Shown piece by piece: positions 1 through 4,495 of a stretch of 8,601 nt of DNA. The stretch's first letter is position 1, and each line of letters opens with the position of its first letter. The translations under genes and the position numbers were made by a program. This DNA is from T1SED10-198M sp003554345 [NCBI: Candidatus Sumerlaeota bacterium]. Its GTDB lineage: Bacteria > Sumerlaeota > T1SED10-198M. The notes under the pieces were generated by a model. That model saw only the letters and a program-made list of their open reading frames with translations, was not told the DNA's origin and searched no databases. The DNA lies in the NCBI GenBank assembly GCA_003554345.1, contig PWGE01000334.1, positions 1 through 8,601 of the forward strand, in the 5' to 3' direction.

Positions 1-2
1 AA

Positions 3-110
3 AAATTTGCGGTTACAAAAAGTACTATTCATGAAATTATCGATGAGTTCATAAAGGCTTTACCACCATTTATCGGGAGCAAACTATTATTATCCTCCTG
101 CGAAAGTTGA
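3..110 (+). CDS. Possible 3' end of an upstream gene (partial)
   Basis: This reading frame is open from the left edge of the window to a TGA at 108-110 and would give a 35-residue C-terminal piece. It contains the stretch STIHEIIDEFIKALPPFIG, an amphipathic helix followed by a proline turn. That arrangement resembles the tails of class V or group II PLP-dependent enzymes, but the piece is too short to assign a function. The other two plus frames close earlier. The stop lies four bases before the heptad array, so the array may have been inserted at, or may have replaced, the natural end of the gene. Low certainty. Confidence 0.3.
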   Translation, partial: KFAVTKSTIHEIIDEFIKALPPFIGSKLLLSSCES

Positions 111-113
111 AAT

Positions 114-225
114 AATAAGTAATAGATAATAAGTAATAGATAATAAGTAATAGATAATAAGTAAGAGATAATAAGTAAGAGGGAATAAGGAATAGGGAAT
201 AGATAATAGAGAATAAGTAATAGTT
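114..225. repeat. Heptad tandem array A (eight 14-bp units)
   Basis: Eight consecutive 14-bp units start at 114, 128, 142, 156, 170, 184, 198 and 212 with no indels. The first three are identical (AATAAGTAATAGAT) and later ones drift by single bases. Each 14-mer is two 7-base half-units of form AATARRN, so the basic period is seven. Related arrays in the same orientation lie at 2521-2597 and 5373-5449, and all three end in AATAGTT. Read on the plus strand the array closes every frame with TAA or TAG. On the minus strand it has no stop codon, which explains a spurious leucine/tyrosine-rich minus ORF here. The organisation is reminiscent of the heptanucleotide STRR arrays of cyanobacteria, but the unit sequence differs. 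Confidence 0.93.
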
Positions 226-299
226 ATAATGTCCGGATAAGAAAGAAGATACCCAACCTTTCAATCACCCGGATTGTTACAAATAGAGGAAAAGAATAA

Positions 300-322
300 C
301 TGGTTTTAGGGGGCGAAACCAG
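300..322 (+). other. Conserved hairpin inside repeat copy 1
   Basis: A perfect 7-bp inverted repeat, CTGGTTT (300-306) and AAACCAG (316-322), encloses a 9-base G-rich loop. The stem is unchanged in the other copy at 2672-2694, where only one loop base differs. It lies 15 bp upstream of the -35 box, so it would not be in the promoter's own transcript. It could be a protein-binding site or a structural part of the repeated element. Confidence 0.6.
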
Positions 323-337
323 GAAAAATAATTTTTC

Positions 338-366
338 TTGCTGTCCAGAGTATTCTGAGGTATAAT
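338..366 (+). promoter_or_regulatory. Sigma-70-type promoter of the first toxin-antitoxin pair
   Basis: A -35 box TTGCTG (338-343) and a perfect -10 box TATAAT (361-366) are separated by 17 bp. The expected start is near 373, leaving a leader of about 90 bases before the antitoxin. The spacer holds CCAGAGTATTCTG, a partly palindromic stretch, and its CCAGAGT recurs inverted as ACTCTGG at 441-447 in the leader. These could be antitoxin operator half-sites (inference). Confidence 0.75.
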
Positions 367-464
367 ATTGAAGAGGAATGCTCTATTTAATTCCAATAGA
401 TCCTTGCCAGAAGTTAATGTTAATACAGAGCACATAACATACTCTGGTAAATGAGGAGCTTAAG

Positions 465-683
465 ATGGTGAAAACGAAGGATATTTTTGAGCAAGCAATA
501 TCGCTGCCAGTAGAAACACGGGCTCAGCTTATTGATAAACTGTTGCAAAGTATTCATCCTGTTCAGAAGGAAGTTGACGAAATCTGGGCGGTAGAAGCAG
601 AAAAAAGGGTGGAAGAAATAAAAAGTGGTAAAGTGAAAACTATACCGGGGGATAAAGTCTTTAAGAAAATATCCGGCAGGTAA
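465..683 (+). CDS. Addiction module antitoxin (TIGR02574-like family)
   Basis: This 72-residue acidic and helical protein matches the short addiction-module component family (Unstab_antitox type) that is paired with RelE/ParE toxins. The N-terminal half follows the family pattern, with an isoleucine/leucine-rich helix (DIFEQAISLPVETRAQLIDKL) and a short S-I-H-P linker. A second helix beginning at EVDEIWAVEAEKRVEEIKSG is followed by a tail (VKTIPGDKVFKKI) that in this family typically contacts the toxin. The start is supported by AGGAG at 454-458, six bases upstream of the ATG. The toxin gene follows after five bases, so the two are cotranscribed. The product should bind and neutralise the toxin and may repress its own promoter, but I see no obvious DNA-binding fold in so short a protein. 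Confidence 0.88.
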   Translation: MVKTKDIFEQAISLPVETRAQLIDKLLQSIHPVQKEVDEIWAVEAEKRVEEIKSGKVKTIPGDKVFKKISGR

Positions 684-688
684 AGACT

Positions 689-991
689 TTGAAATATTCT
701 TTCCATCCTGCAGCCCTAAAGGAATTTACTAAGGCAATTGATTATTATAATGAATGCCAGAATGGGCTTGGGATAGAGTTTGCCAGAGAGGTTTACCTGG
801 CCATTCAAAATATTCTCGCCTTTCCTCTGGCATGGTACCCTCTTTCGACGAATACCAGAAGATGCCTGATAAACCGCTTTCCTTATGGTATTATTTATCA
901 TATTGCAGACCAGGAGATCCATATAATTGCTGTGATGCACCTTAGCAAACAACCTGGATATTGGGACAAAAGAAAAAATAACCGGCAATAG
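689..991 (+). CDS. RelE/ParE-family toxin
   Basis: A 100-residue protein of the ParE/RelE fold, the toxin partner of the preceding antitoxin. It shows the family layout: YSFHPAALKEFTKAIDYY at the N-terminus, GLGIEFAREV in the second helix, then the strand block RRCLINRFPYGIIYHI and the terminal strand IIAVMHLSKQPGYW. Length and motifs are complete. Members of this subfamily inhibit either gyrase or translation, and the sequence does not decide which. Translation begins at a TTG (689) five bases after the antitoxin stop, with only weak ribosome-binding sequence. Expression is therefore probably coupled to and lower than that of the antitoxin, as expected for a toxin. No downstream terminator is evident. 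Confidence 0.9.
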   Translation: MKYSFHPAALKEFTKAIDYYNECQNGLGIEFAREVYLAIQNILAFPLAWYPLSTNTRRCLINRFPYGIIYHIADQEIHIIAVMHLSKQPGYWDKRKNNRQ

Positions 992-1141
992 GCTTCTTTC
1001 AGCATGCCTCTTAAGATTCTGGCAGGTCTCCAACGGCAGTATTTTTCCCGTATCTAATCACTTTTTTTTCGAACATTCTATTTTCAACCACCCCATTCGT
1101 AACCTATTTAACAGTGCCTTATGACTGCGTGTAAAACAACT

Positions 1142-1190
1142 TTACATATATTTTGACAAATGTCTTTACATAGGGTACAATGGTTACATA
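1142..1190. promoter_or_regulatory. Three TTACATA direct repeats around the promoter (putative operator)
   Basis: The heptamer TTACATA occurs at 1142-1148, 1166-1172 and 1184-1190. The copies lie upstream of the -35 box, inside the spacer and just after the -10 box. A short inverted repeat GTAAA-5-TTTAC (1131-1145) overlaps the first copy. Since the operon encodes an XRE-type DNA-binding antitoxin, these are candidate autoregulatory sites. That is inference from position only. Confidence 0.4.
1153..1181 (+). promoter_or_regulatory. Sigma-70-type promoter of the HNH/XRE-Panacea/RelE operon
   Basis: A perfect -35 box TTGACA (1153-1158) and a -10 box TACAAT (1176-1181) are 17 bp apart. The expected start near 1188 leaves a leader of about 40 bases to the first ATG at 1230. 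No other promoter is apparent before the downstream toxin, so all three ORFs probably share this transcript. Confidence 0.8.
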
Positions 1191-1229
1191 AGAATCAATT
1201 GTGTATATACCCATTTTGGAGAATAATTT

Positions 1230-1547
1230 ATGCCTGAAAAACGAGAGGCTGACCAGGAGAAAATAAGGGACATTTTAATAAAGCGCGGTTATAAAAACGG
1301 CAAACCGCCGCCCGGTTATGAGGTTCATCATATTATATCCCTTGCAAAAGGGGGAAAAGATACGCCGAAAAATATACGGATTATAAAAAAGACAGCCCCG
1401 CAAAATATACATATTAATCGCAAAAGCGAGGTGAAATACAACTATGATCGGGCAATTTATACAACAGCAGCGGACAAAACGCAATATTACACAGGAATAT
1501 CTTGCGTCAGAACTTGGTATCTCCCGTCCTACTTTCCTGCAAATTGA
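1230..1547 (+). CDS. Small HNH-endonuclease-like ORF, overlapping the next gene
   Basis: The first ~68 residues look like a compact HNH (beta-beta-alpha-metal) nuclease core. A lysine-rich helix is followed by PPPGYEVHHIISLAKGGKD, then N48 in TPKNIRI and a closing histidine H61 in NIHINRK. H33/H34, N48 and H61 occupy the usual HNH positions, and the GG turn of the family is present. There is no zinc-binding cysteine pair. GGAG at 1218-1221 lies eight bases before the ATG. From about residue 72 the frame runs over the start of the next gene for 104 bases, and those last ~34 residues (rich in Y and T) look like an out-of-frame reading. Homologous proteins probably end near residue 68-70, so the natural stop may have been lost. 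A nuclease role is suggested by motif only. It might instead be a relic or a third component of the toxin-antitoxin operon. Confidence 0.6.
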   Translation: MPEKREADQEKIRDILIKRGYKNGKPPPGYEVHHIISLAKGGKDTPKNIRIIKKTAPQNIHINRKSEVKYNYDRAIYTTAADKTQYYTGISCVRTWYLPSYFPAN

Positions 1548-2211
1548 GCGCGGGGAACGTGACCTTACCGTACCTGAAGCTAAAAAGCTGGCTTCTATTT
1601 TTGATATGACTCTGGAAGAGCTTATTTCTGAAAAAGAACCAGAAAGACGTGTTGCAATTGAGAAGAAAACCCCTGAAAAACCCGAAAGTCTGCAAATTCG
1701 CGTTACCCGGAAAAGGCTTGGTACATTCAAGCAGGTTCTGCTTTATGTATTAAACGAAGTCGGTGCGAAACAGAATTTTGGAGAGACAGTACTTCATAAG
1801 CTGCTCTATTTTATCGACTTTGATTATTACGAAAAATATGAAGAGAACCTGATGGGCGCAACTTATATTAAGAACCACCATGGTCCTACATCCGTTGAGC
1901 TGGGGCCCATAATGAAAGAGATGCAGGAACAGGGCGAGATAGAACCAGTAAAGAGCCGGTATTTCAAATATCAGCAAAAAAAGTATTTGCCACTTAAAGC
2001 GCCCAATCTCGATATTCTCTCCGCACGCGAGATTTACCATATTGACAAAGTACTGGCACGCCTTTCAGATAAAAATGCTGCTGAATTAGAGAGGTATTCC
2101 CACGGAGATATACCCTGGATAGTTGCAGAGGACGGTAAACCGCTTTCTTACGAGAGCGTCTTTTATCGTGATGAAAGATACTCCGTAAGAAGCTATGATG
2201 ATACACTTTGA
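1444..2211 (+). CDS. XRE-HTH + Panacea (DUF4065, SocA-like) antitoxin
   Basis: A 255-residue two-domain protein. Residues ~1-62 form an XRE/Cro helix-turn-helix (TQEYLASELGISRPTFLQIERGERDLTV). A charged linker (~63-92) follows, then a Panacea/DUF4065 domain from ~95 to 240. The domain is recognised by LHKLLYFIDFDYYEKY, the GATYIKNHHGPTSVELGPIM block and the C-terminal YRDERYSVRSYDD. Panacea domains are promiscuous toxin-neutralising modules, and the HTH version normally also represses its own operon. The start is supported by GAGGTG at 1428-1433, ten bases upstream of the ATG. The gene overlaps the HNH ORF at its 5' end and the RelE-like toxin by 17 bases at its 3' end, an arrangement that implies translational coupling. 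The recognised partner is the downstream toxin. Confidence 0.9.
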   Translation: MIGQFIQQQRTKRNITQEYLASELGISRPTFLQIERGERDLTVPEAKKLASIFDMTLEELISEKEPERRVAIEKKTPEKPESLQIRVTRKRLGTFKQVLLYVLNEVGAKQNFGETVLHKLLYFIDFDYYEKYEENLMGATYIKNHHGPTSVELGPIMKEMQEQGEIEPVKSRYFKYQQKKYLPLKAPNLDILSAREIYHIDKVLARLSDKNAAELERYSHGDIPWIVAEDGKPLSYESVFYRDERYSVRSYDDTL

Positions 2212-2536
2212 TGAGTTGCCGGAATTTCGGAAAGACTTCAAACGCCTTGTAAAAAAATACAAATCTCTTCCGGAAGATTTGCAGGAATTTCGCAATGTAA
2301 TTTCCACTGTTCCTCTTGGTACCAGCAAACATTTCTCTGTTATTATACGAACAGAAATTCTATACATCATAAAAGCCCGTTTCTTTTGCAGGTACTTAAA
2401 AGGATCTTCTCTGCGAATTATTTATGCTTATTTTGAAGACAAGAAAACAATCGAATTCCTTGAGCTGTATTACAAGGGAGACAAGGAGAACGAAGATTAT
2501 GAGAGGATTCAGAAATACCTGGTAAGTAATAAGTAA
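2195..2536 (+). CDS. RelE-like toxin partnered with the Panacea antitoxin
   Basis: A 113-residue basic protein beginning FDELPEFRKDFKRLVKKYKSL, the typical N-terminal helices of RelE-superfamily toxins encoded next to XRE or Panacea antitoxins. Central strands (IIRTEILYIIKARFFC) and the terminal strand SLRIIYAYFEDKKTIEFLELYYKGD complete a RelE/ParE-like fold, followed by a short helix (DYERIQKYL). Such toxins usually act on mRNA at the ribosome, which is inferred from the family only. Two adjacent ATGs (2195 and 2198) lie inside the antitoxin gene, and the ribosome-binding sequence is weak, as expected for a coupled toxin. The last four sense codons and the TAA stop are read from heptad array B, so the natural C-terminus may have been replaced by the repeat. 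Confidence 0.83.
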   Translation: MMIHFDELPEFRKDFKRLVKKYKSLPEDLQEFRNVISTVPLGTSKHFSVIIRTEILYIIKARFFCRYLKGSSLRIIYAYFEDKKTIEFLELYYKGDKENEDYERIQKYLVSNK

Positions 2537-2597
2537 TAAGTAATAGAGAATAGGTAATAAGTGATAGATGATAAGTGATAGATAATAGGTAATAGTT
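2521..2597. repeat. Heptad tandem array B
   Basis: Eleven consecutive 7-base units run to AATAGTT at 2591-2597, the same terminal unit as in arrays A and C. Units alternate between AATAAGT/GATAAGT and AATAGAT/GATAGAT/AATAGAG types, with a degenerate first unit (GGTAAGT). The array begins inside the 3' end of the RelE-like toxin gene and supplies its stop codon. It runs directly into the second copy of the 149-bp promoter block. Confidence 0.92.
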
Positions 2598-2738
2598 ATA
2601 ATGTCCGGATAAGAAAGAAAATACCCTACCTTTTAATCACCCGGATTGTTACAAATAGAGGAAAAGAATAACTGGTTTTAGGGGGTGAAACCAGGAAAAA
2701 TAATTTTTCTTGCTGTCCAGAGTATTCTGGGGTATAAT
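2590..2738 (+). repeat. 149-bp promoter-bearing direct repeat, copy 2
   Basis: Second copy of the block at 218-366, same orientation, offset 2372 bp, 144 of 149 positions identical by eye. The hairpin CTGGTTT/AAACCAG is preserved at 2672-2694 and the promoter boxes are unchanged. This copy stands upstream of hicBA, while the first stands upstream of an unrelated antitoxin/toxin pair. The low divergence implies a recent duplication, gene conversion between the copies, or selection on the whole block. Confidence 0.93.
2710..2738 (+). promoter_or_regulatory. Sigma-70-type promoter of hicBA
   Basis: TTGCTG (2710-2715) and TATAAT (2733-2738) are 17 bp apart, identical to the promoter of the first pair. 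In this copy the spacer contains a complete 5-bp inverted repeat, CCAGA-GTAT-TCTGG (one arm base differs in copy 1). It could be a repressor site. The predicted start near 2745 leaves a leader of about 44 bases. Confidence 0.75.
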
Positions 2739-2788
2739 GAAGCAGGTTAATAAGGAATTTTTAAAAATAACTTCATAAAGGCCGTACG

Positions 2789-3010
2789 ATGAAAGCAGAA
2801 TTTACAGCAATAATAGAGCCGGCTCCTGAAGGAGGGTTCTGGGCAATATGTCCGGAGGTTCCCGGCGCTAATGGTCAGGGAGAAACAATCGAGGAAACCA
2901 GGGAGAATCTGCGACATGCAATTATATTGATTCTTGAGGATCGTAAAGCCGACATCCTGCGCGGTTTGCCTGAAGACGCTATTCAGGAAAAAGTAACAAT
3001 CGAAGAATGA
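2789..3010 (+). CDS. hicB: HicB-family antitoxin (short form)
   Basis: A 73-residue protein with the partial RNase-H-like fold of HicB. The strand FTAIIEPAPEGGFWAICPEVPG is followed by the family turn ANGQGETIEETRENLRHAIILILED and a short acidic tail. It neutralises HicA by occupying its RNA-binding surface. Unlike the longer HicB proteins it has no C-terminal ribbon-helix-helix or HTH DNA-binding domain, so autorepression would need another factor. The ATG is preceded by AAAGG (2777-2781), a modest ribosome-binding site seven bases away. In this pair the antitoxin comes first and overlaps hicA by four bases (ATGA), consistent with coupled translation. Confidence 0.92.
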   Translation: MKAEFTAIIEPAPEGGFWAICPEVPGANGQGETIEETRENLRHAIILILEDRKADILRGLPEDAIQEKVTIEE

Positions 3011-3186
3011 AAAGACGGGACCTCGAGCGCAAGCTGAGAATAGCCTGTTGTTATCTGAAGCGGGAGGGAAGTTCTCACTCTCTCTGGATTAATCCTAAAA
3101 ACGGAGTTATAGAGTCAATTCCACGTCATAATGAAATTAAGGAACCTCTGGCACAAAAAATATTGAAAAACATGAATGCCGAATAG
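3007..3186 (+). CDS. hicA: HicA-family mRNA interferase toxin
   Basis: A 59-residue protein that opens MKRRDLERKLRIACC, then LKREGSSHSLWINPKNG and IPRHNEIKEPLAQKILKNM. This is the full double-stranded-RNA-binding-like fold of HicA. H24 in the SSHSLW motif is the expected catalytic histidine, and the conserved PRH-x-EI-x-x-PLA-x-KI block is intact. The expected activity is ribosome-independent mRNA cleavage. The start codon overlaps the hicB stop as ATGA at 3007-3010. The stop lies 22 bases before the 3' end of the convergent HEPN gene. Nothing suggests inactivation. Confidence 0.92.
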   Translation: MKRRDLERKLRIACCYLKREGSSHSLWINPKNGVIESIPRHNEIKEPLAQKILKNMNAE

Positions 3187-3206
3187 ATGACCGCGAACTT
3201 TATTAC

Positions 3207-3230
3207 ATCAGAAGTTGATATTCTTGCTCA
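3207..3230. repeat. 24-bp direct repeat, left copy
   Basis: A perfect 24-bp match to 4425-4448 in the same orientation. This copy covers the last codons and the TGA stop of the minus-strand HEPN gene. Flanking bases on both sides differ between the copies. Confidence 0.85.
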
Positions 3231-3624
3231 AGACTTTTAAAACGATTTCTTGTACCTTCCGGGATATACTGATCGCCTGAAGGCTTTCTGTAAGATCTGG
3301 TTCTGGTTGATCTCCAGGATAACGCAGCTCCACACCGTAGGGGGTAAGATTTTCTGCTTCCTTCAGAGCATTGGCAGTTTTGGGATCCACTTCTTCAAGG
3401 AGTTTTAGAAGTAATTCGATGGCATGTGTTTTAGGAAATTCTACCTGGTGCCAGGTTAGGAGAGCCTTCAAATATTTTTCTGCTGCCTGCTGAGCGTGGA
3501 AACAGGCTGGATACAGTAATTGAGGCTGTAAATCAAGGAGAGCTTCTCCAGCTTTTATATCCTGCTCAGCCTTATTCAGCCACCCTTTTACAATAGCCTG
3601 TTTAACCTTTTCATTCTGCCTCAT
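3208..3624 (-). CDS. HEPN-domain protein (PF05168-like)
   Basis: A 138-residue all-helical protein with the HEPN pattern: WLNKAEQDIKAGEALLDLQ, then CFHAQQAAEKYLKALL, FPKTHAIELLLKLLEEV and a conserved LRYPGD turn before the last helix. It is encoded directly after, and overlaps by 14 bases, an MNT-type nucleotidyltransferase, the classic HEPN/MNT pair. The R-x4-6-H RNase motif of toxic HEPN proteins (HepT-like) is absent. This suggests the non-catalytic branch, thought to help the nucleotidyltransferase bind its substrate, rather than an active toxin. The start at 3624 fits the domain boundary. In-frame ATGs at 3639 and 3660 would add 5 or 12 residues inside the MNT gene, with no better ribosome-binding site. 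Confidence 0.87.
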   Translation of the reverse strand: MRQNEKVKQAIVKGWLNKAEQDIKAGEALLDLQPQLLYPACFHAQQAAEKYLKALLTWHQVEFPKTHAIELLLKLLEEVDPKTANALKEAENLTPYGVELRYPGDQPEPDLTESLQAISISRKVQEIVLKVLSKNINF

Positions 3625-3943
3625 AAATGACTTTTCCATATTTATTTGCAGGGTATGCAATACCTCCGATTACATGCTTGCTTTCCTCGAACCACTTTTT
3701 TGAAATGACAATAACATCAAAAGGATAGCCGAGTTCGCAGAGTTTTTTACGTAAACGGAGGCTTTCCTTTCGCTGATCGCCGGGAGACTTTTCAACAACC
3801 AGCAGGTCAATATCACTGTCAGGAGCAATCTCCCCGCTGGCAGAAGACCCAAAAAGAATTATTTTCTCCGGCGACGTCAAAGATAATATCCGCTGAATAA
3901 TCTCTTCCAGCATTGTGGCATCAAGCTTTATATTAGTCTCCAT
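3611..3943 (-). CDS. MNT-type minimal nucleotidyltransferase
   Basis: A 110-residue protein of the minimal nucleotidyltransferase (DNA polymerase beta-like) family. The signature G32-S33-x10-D44-x-D46 is intact (FGSSASGEIAPDSDIDLLVV), and the third acidic residue is probably D76 in PFDVIVIS. The family transfers a nucleotide to a substrate. In the characterised MntA/HepT systems the substrate is the HEPN partner, but here the partner lacks the RNase motif, so the target is open. The ATG at 3943 has a strong GGGGGGAA just upstream (3953-3960). It is the first gene of a two-gene minus-strand operon. No convincing promoter was found in 3944-4060. Confidence 0.88.
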   Translation of the reverse strand: METNIKLDATMLEEIIQRILSLTSPEKIILFGSSASGEIAPDSDIDLLVVEKSPGDQRKESLRLRKKLCELGYPFDVIVISKKWFEESKHVIGGIAYPANKYGKVIYEAE

Positions 3944-4066
3944 TCAGAGATTTCCCCCCGATGAATAATTCAATCTCCTATATTAAAACATGCAAAATAA
4001 AAGAGTACAGATTATTTTTATCAAAAAGCAGGTATAATTATCAATTGTCTGTCCTATAACACTCGG

Positions 4067-4087
4067 ATGACAACTTGTTATTGTCAT
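4067..4087. promoter_or_regulatory. Perfect inverted repeat over a -35 box (putative operator)
   Basis: ATGACAA (4067-4073) and TTGTCAT (4081-4087) form a perfect 7-bp inverted repeat with a 7-bp spacer. The right arm contains the whole -35 box of the promoter at 4081-4109. A dimeric repressor bound here would block transcription of the small gene at 4158. No regulator is identified. Confidence 0.45.
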
Positions 4088-4109
4088 TAAAAAAACATCG
4101 TGATAAAAT
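4081..4109 (+). promoter_or_regulatory. Promoter of the 69-residue orphan gene
   Basis: TTGTCA (4081-4086) and TAAAAT (4104-4109) are separated by 17 bp, and a TG one base before the -10 box makes it an extended -10 element. The predicted start near 4116 gives a leader of about 40 bases. Confidence 0.65.
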
Positions 4110-4157
4110 ATATATAGAGGTAAATAATCCCTTAGACTGGATTAAGGAGGTTATATA

Positions 4158-4367
4158 GTGAAAACGAAAATTGAAAATATGACACCTAAAGAAATCCGTT
4201 TAGCTGGTTATGAAGCACTAAAGGAAAAGTTGGGCGTTGTCGGCATGATCAGGTTTATGCAAGATATTGACAAAGGATATGGAGACTATACAAAAGATCG
4301 CCATAAATGGCTTGGCAATCCTGATTTGGATGAAATCGCGAACGAAATAAAGAAAACAGGCAAATAA
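4158..4367 (+). CDS. Small conserved-looking protein, unknown function
   Basis: A 69-residue, probably all-helical soluble protein. The sequence MTPKEIRLAGYEALKEKLGVVGMIRFMQDIDKGYGDYTKDRHKWL has the look of a conserved small family, and the block GMIRF...GYGDYTKDR is its most distinctive part. I do not know a name or function. The setting next to toxin-antitoxin modules, and the size, suggest an antitoxin or orphan regulator, but no toxin gene adjoins it. The GTG start at 4158 is well supported by AAGGAGG at 4144-4150, seven bases upstream, and by a good promoter with an operator-like inverted repeat. Codon use is not visibly different from its neighbours. Confidence 0.72.
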   Translation: MKTKIENMTPKEIRLAGYEALKEKLGVVGMIRFMQDIDKGYGDYTKDRHKWLGNPDLDEIANEIKKTGK

Positions 4368-4424
4368 AAGGTCACTTTTTAAACAGCTTCGTTAAGCCTG
4401 TATATCATTTATCTAAATAATAAT

Positions 4425-4448
4425 ATCAGAAGTTGATATTCTTGCTCA
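4425..4448. repeat. 24-bp direct repeat, right copy (HEPN 3'-end remnant)
   Basis: Identical to 3207-3230. On the minus strand it spells the last codons and stop of the HEPN gene, but the sequence beyond it does not resemble the rest of that gene. It is therefore a detached remnant or recombination footprint about 1.2 kb from the intact end. Confidence 0.8.
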
Positions 4449-4495
4449 TCATATTCTGGCGACACATCACTTTCTCTCATACAAATTGTTTCCGT

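Larger units (their letters stand above)
218..366 (+). repeat. 149-bp promoter-bearing direct repeat, copy 1
   Basis: This block matches 2590-2738 base for base, with no indels and five substitutions that I could count (positions 248, 255, 262, 314 and 358 of this copy). It starts at the end of heptad array A and ends exactly at the TATAAT of the promoter. After that point the two copies diverge into different untranslated leaders and different genes. Internal structure includes two direct CCGGAT copies (233-238 and 269-274), a hairpin at 300-322 and the promoter at 338-366. No ORF or transposase is carried. Confidence 0.93.

Noticed and set aside
114-225. CRISPR-like or origin-iteron array
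   Set aside because: The units are contiguous 7/14-mers without spacers, and no Cas or replication initiator gene is present.
70-264. Minus-strand ORF rich in leucine, isoleucine and tyrosine, resembling a membrane protein
   Set aside because: It is the stop-free minus reading of the heptad array. The repetitive peptide simply mirrors the DNA repeat and there is no ribosome-binding site.
4368-4385. Terminator after the orphan gene (AAAAG-GTCA-CTTTTT)
   Set aside because: A five-pair, A/T-only stem is not stable enough to support a call.
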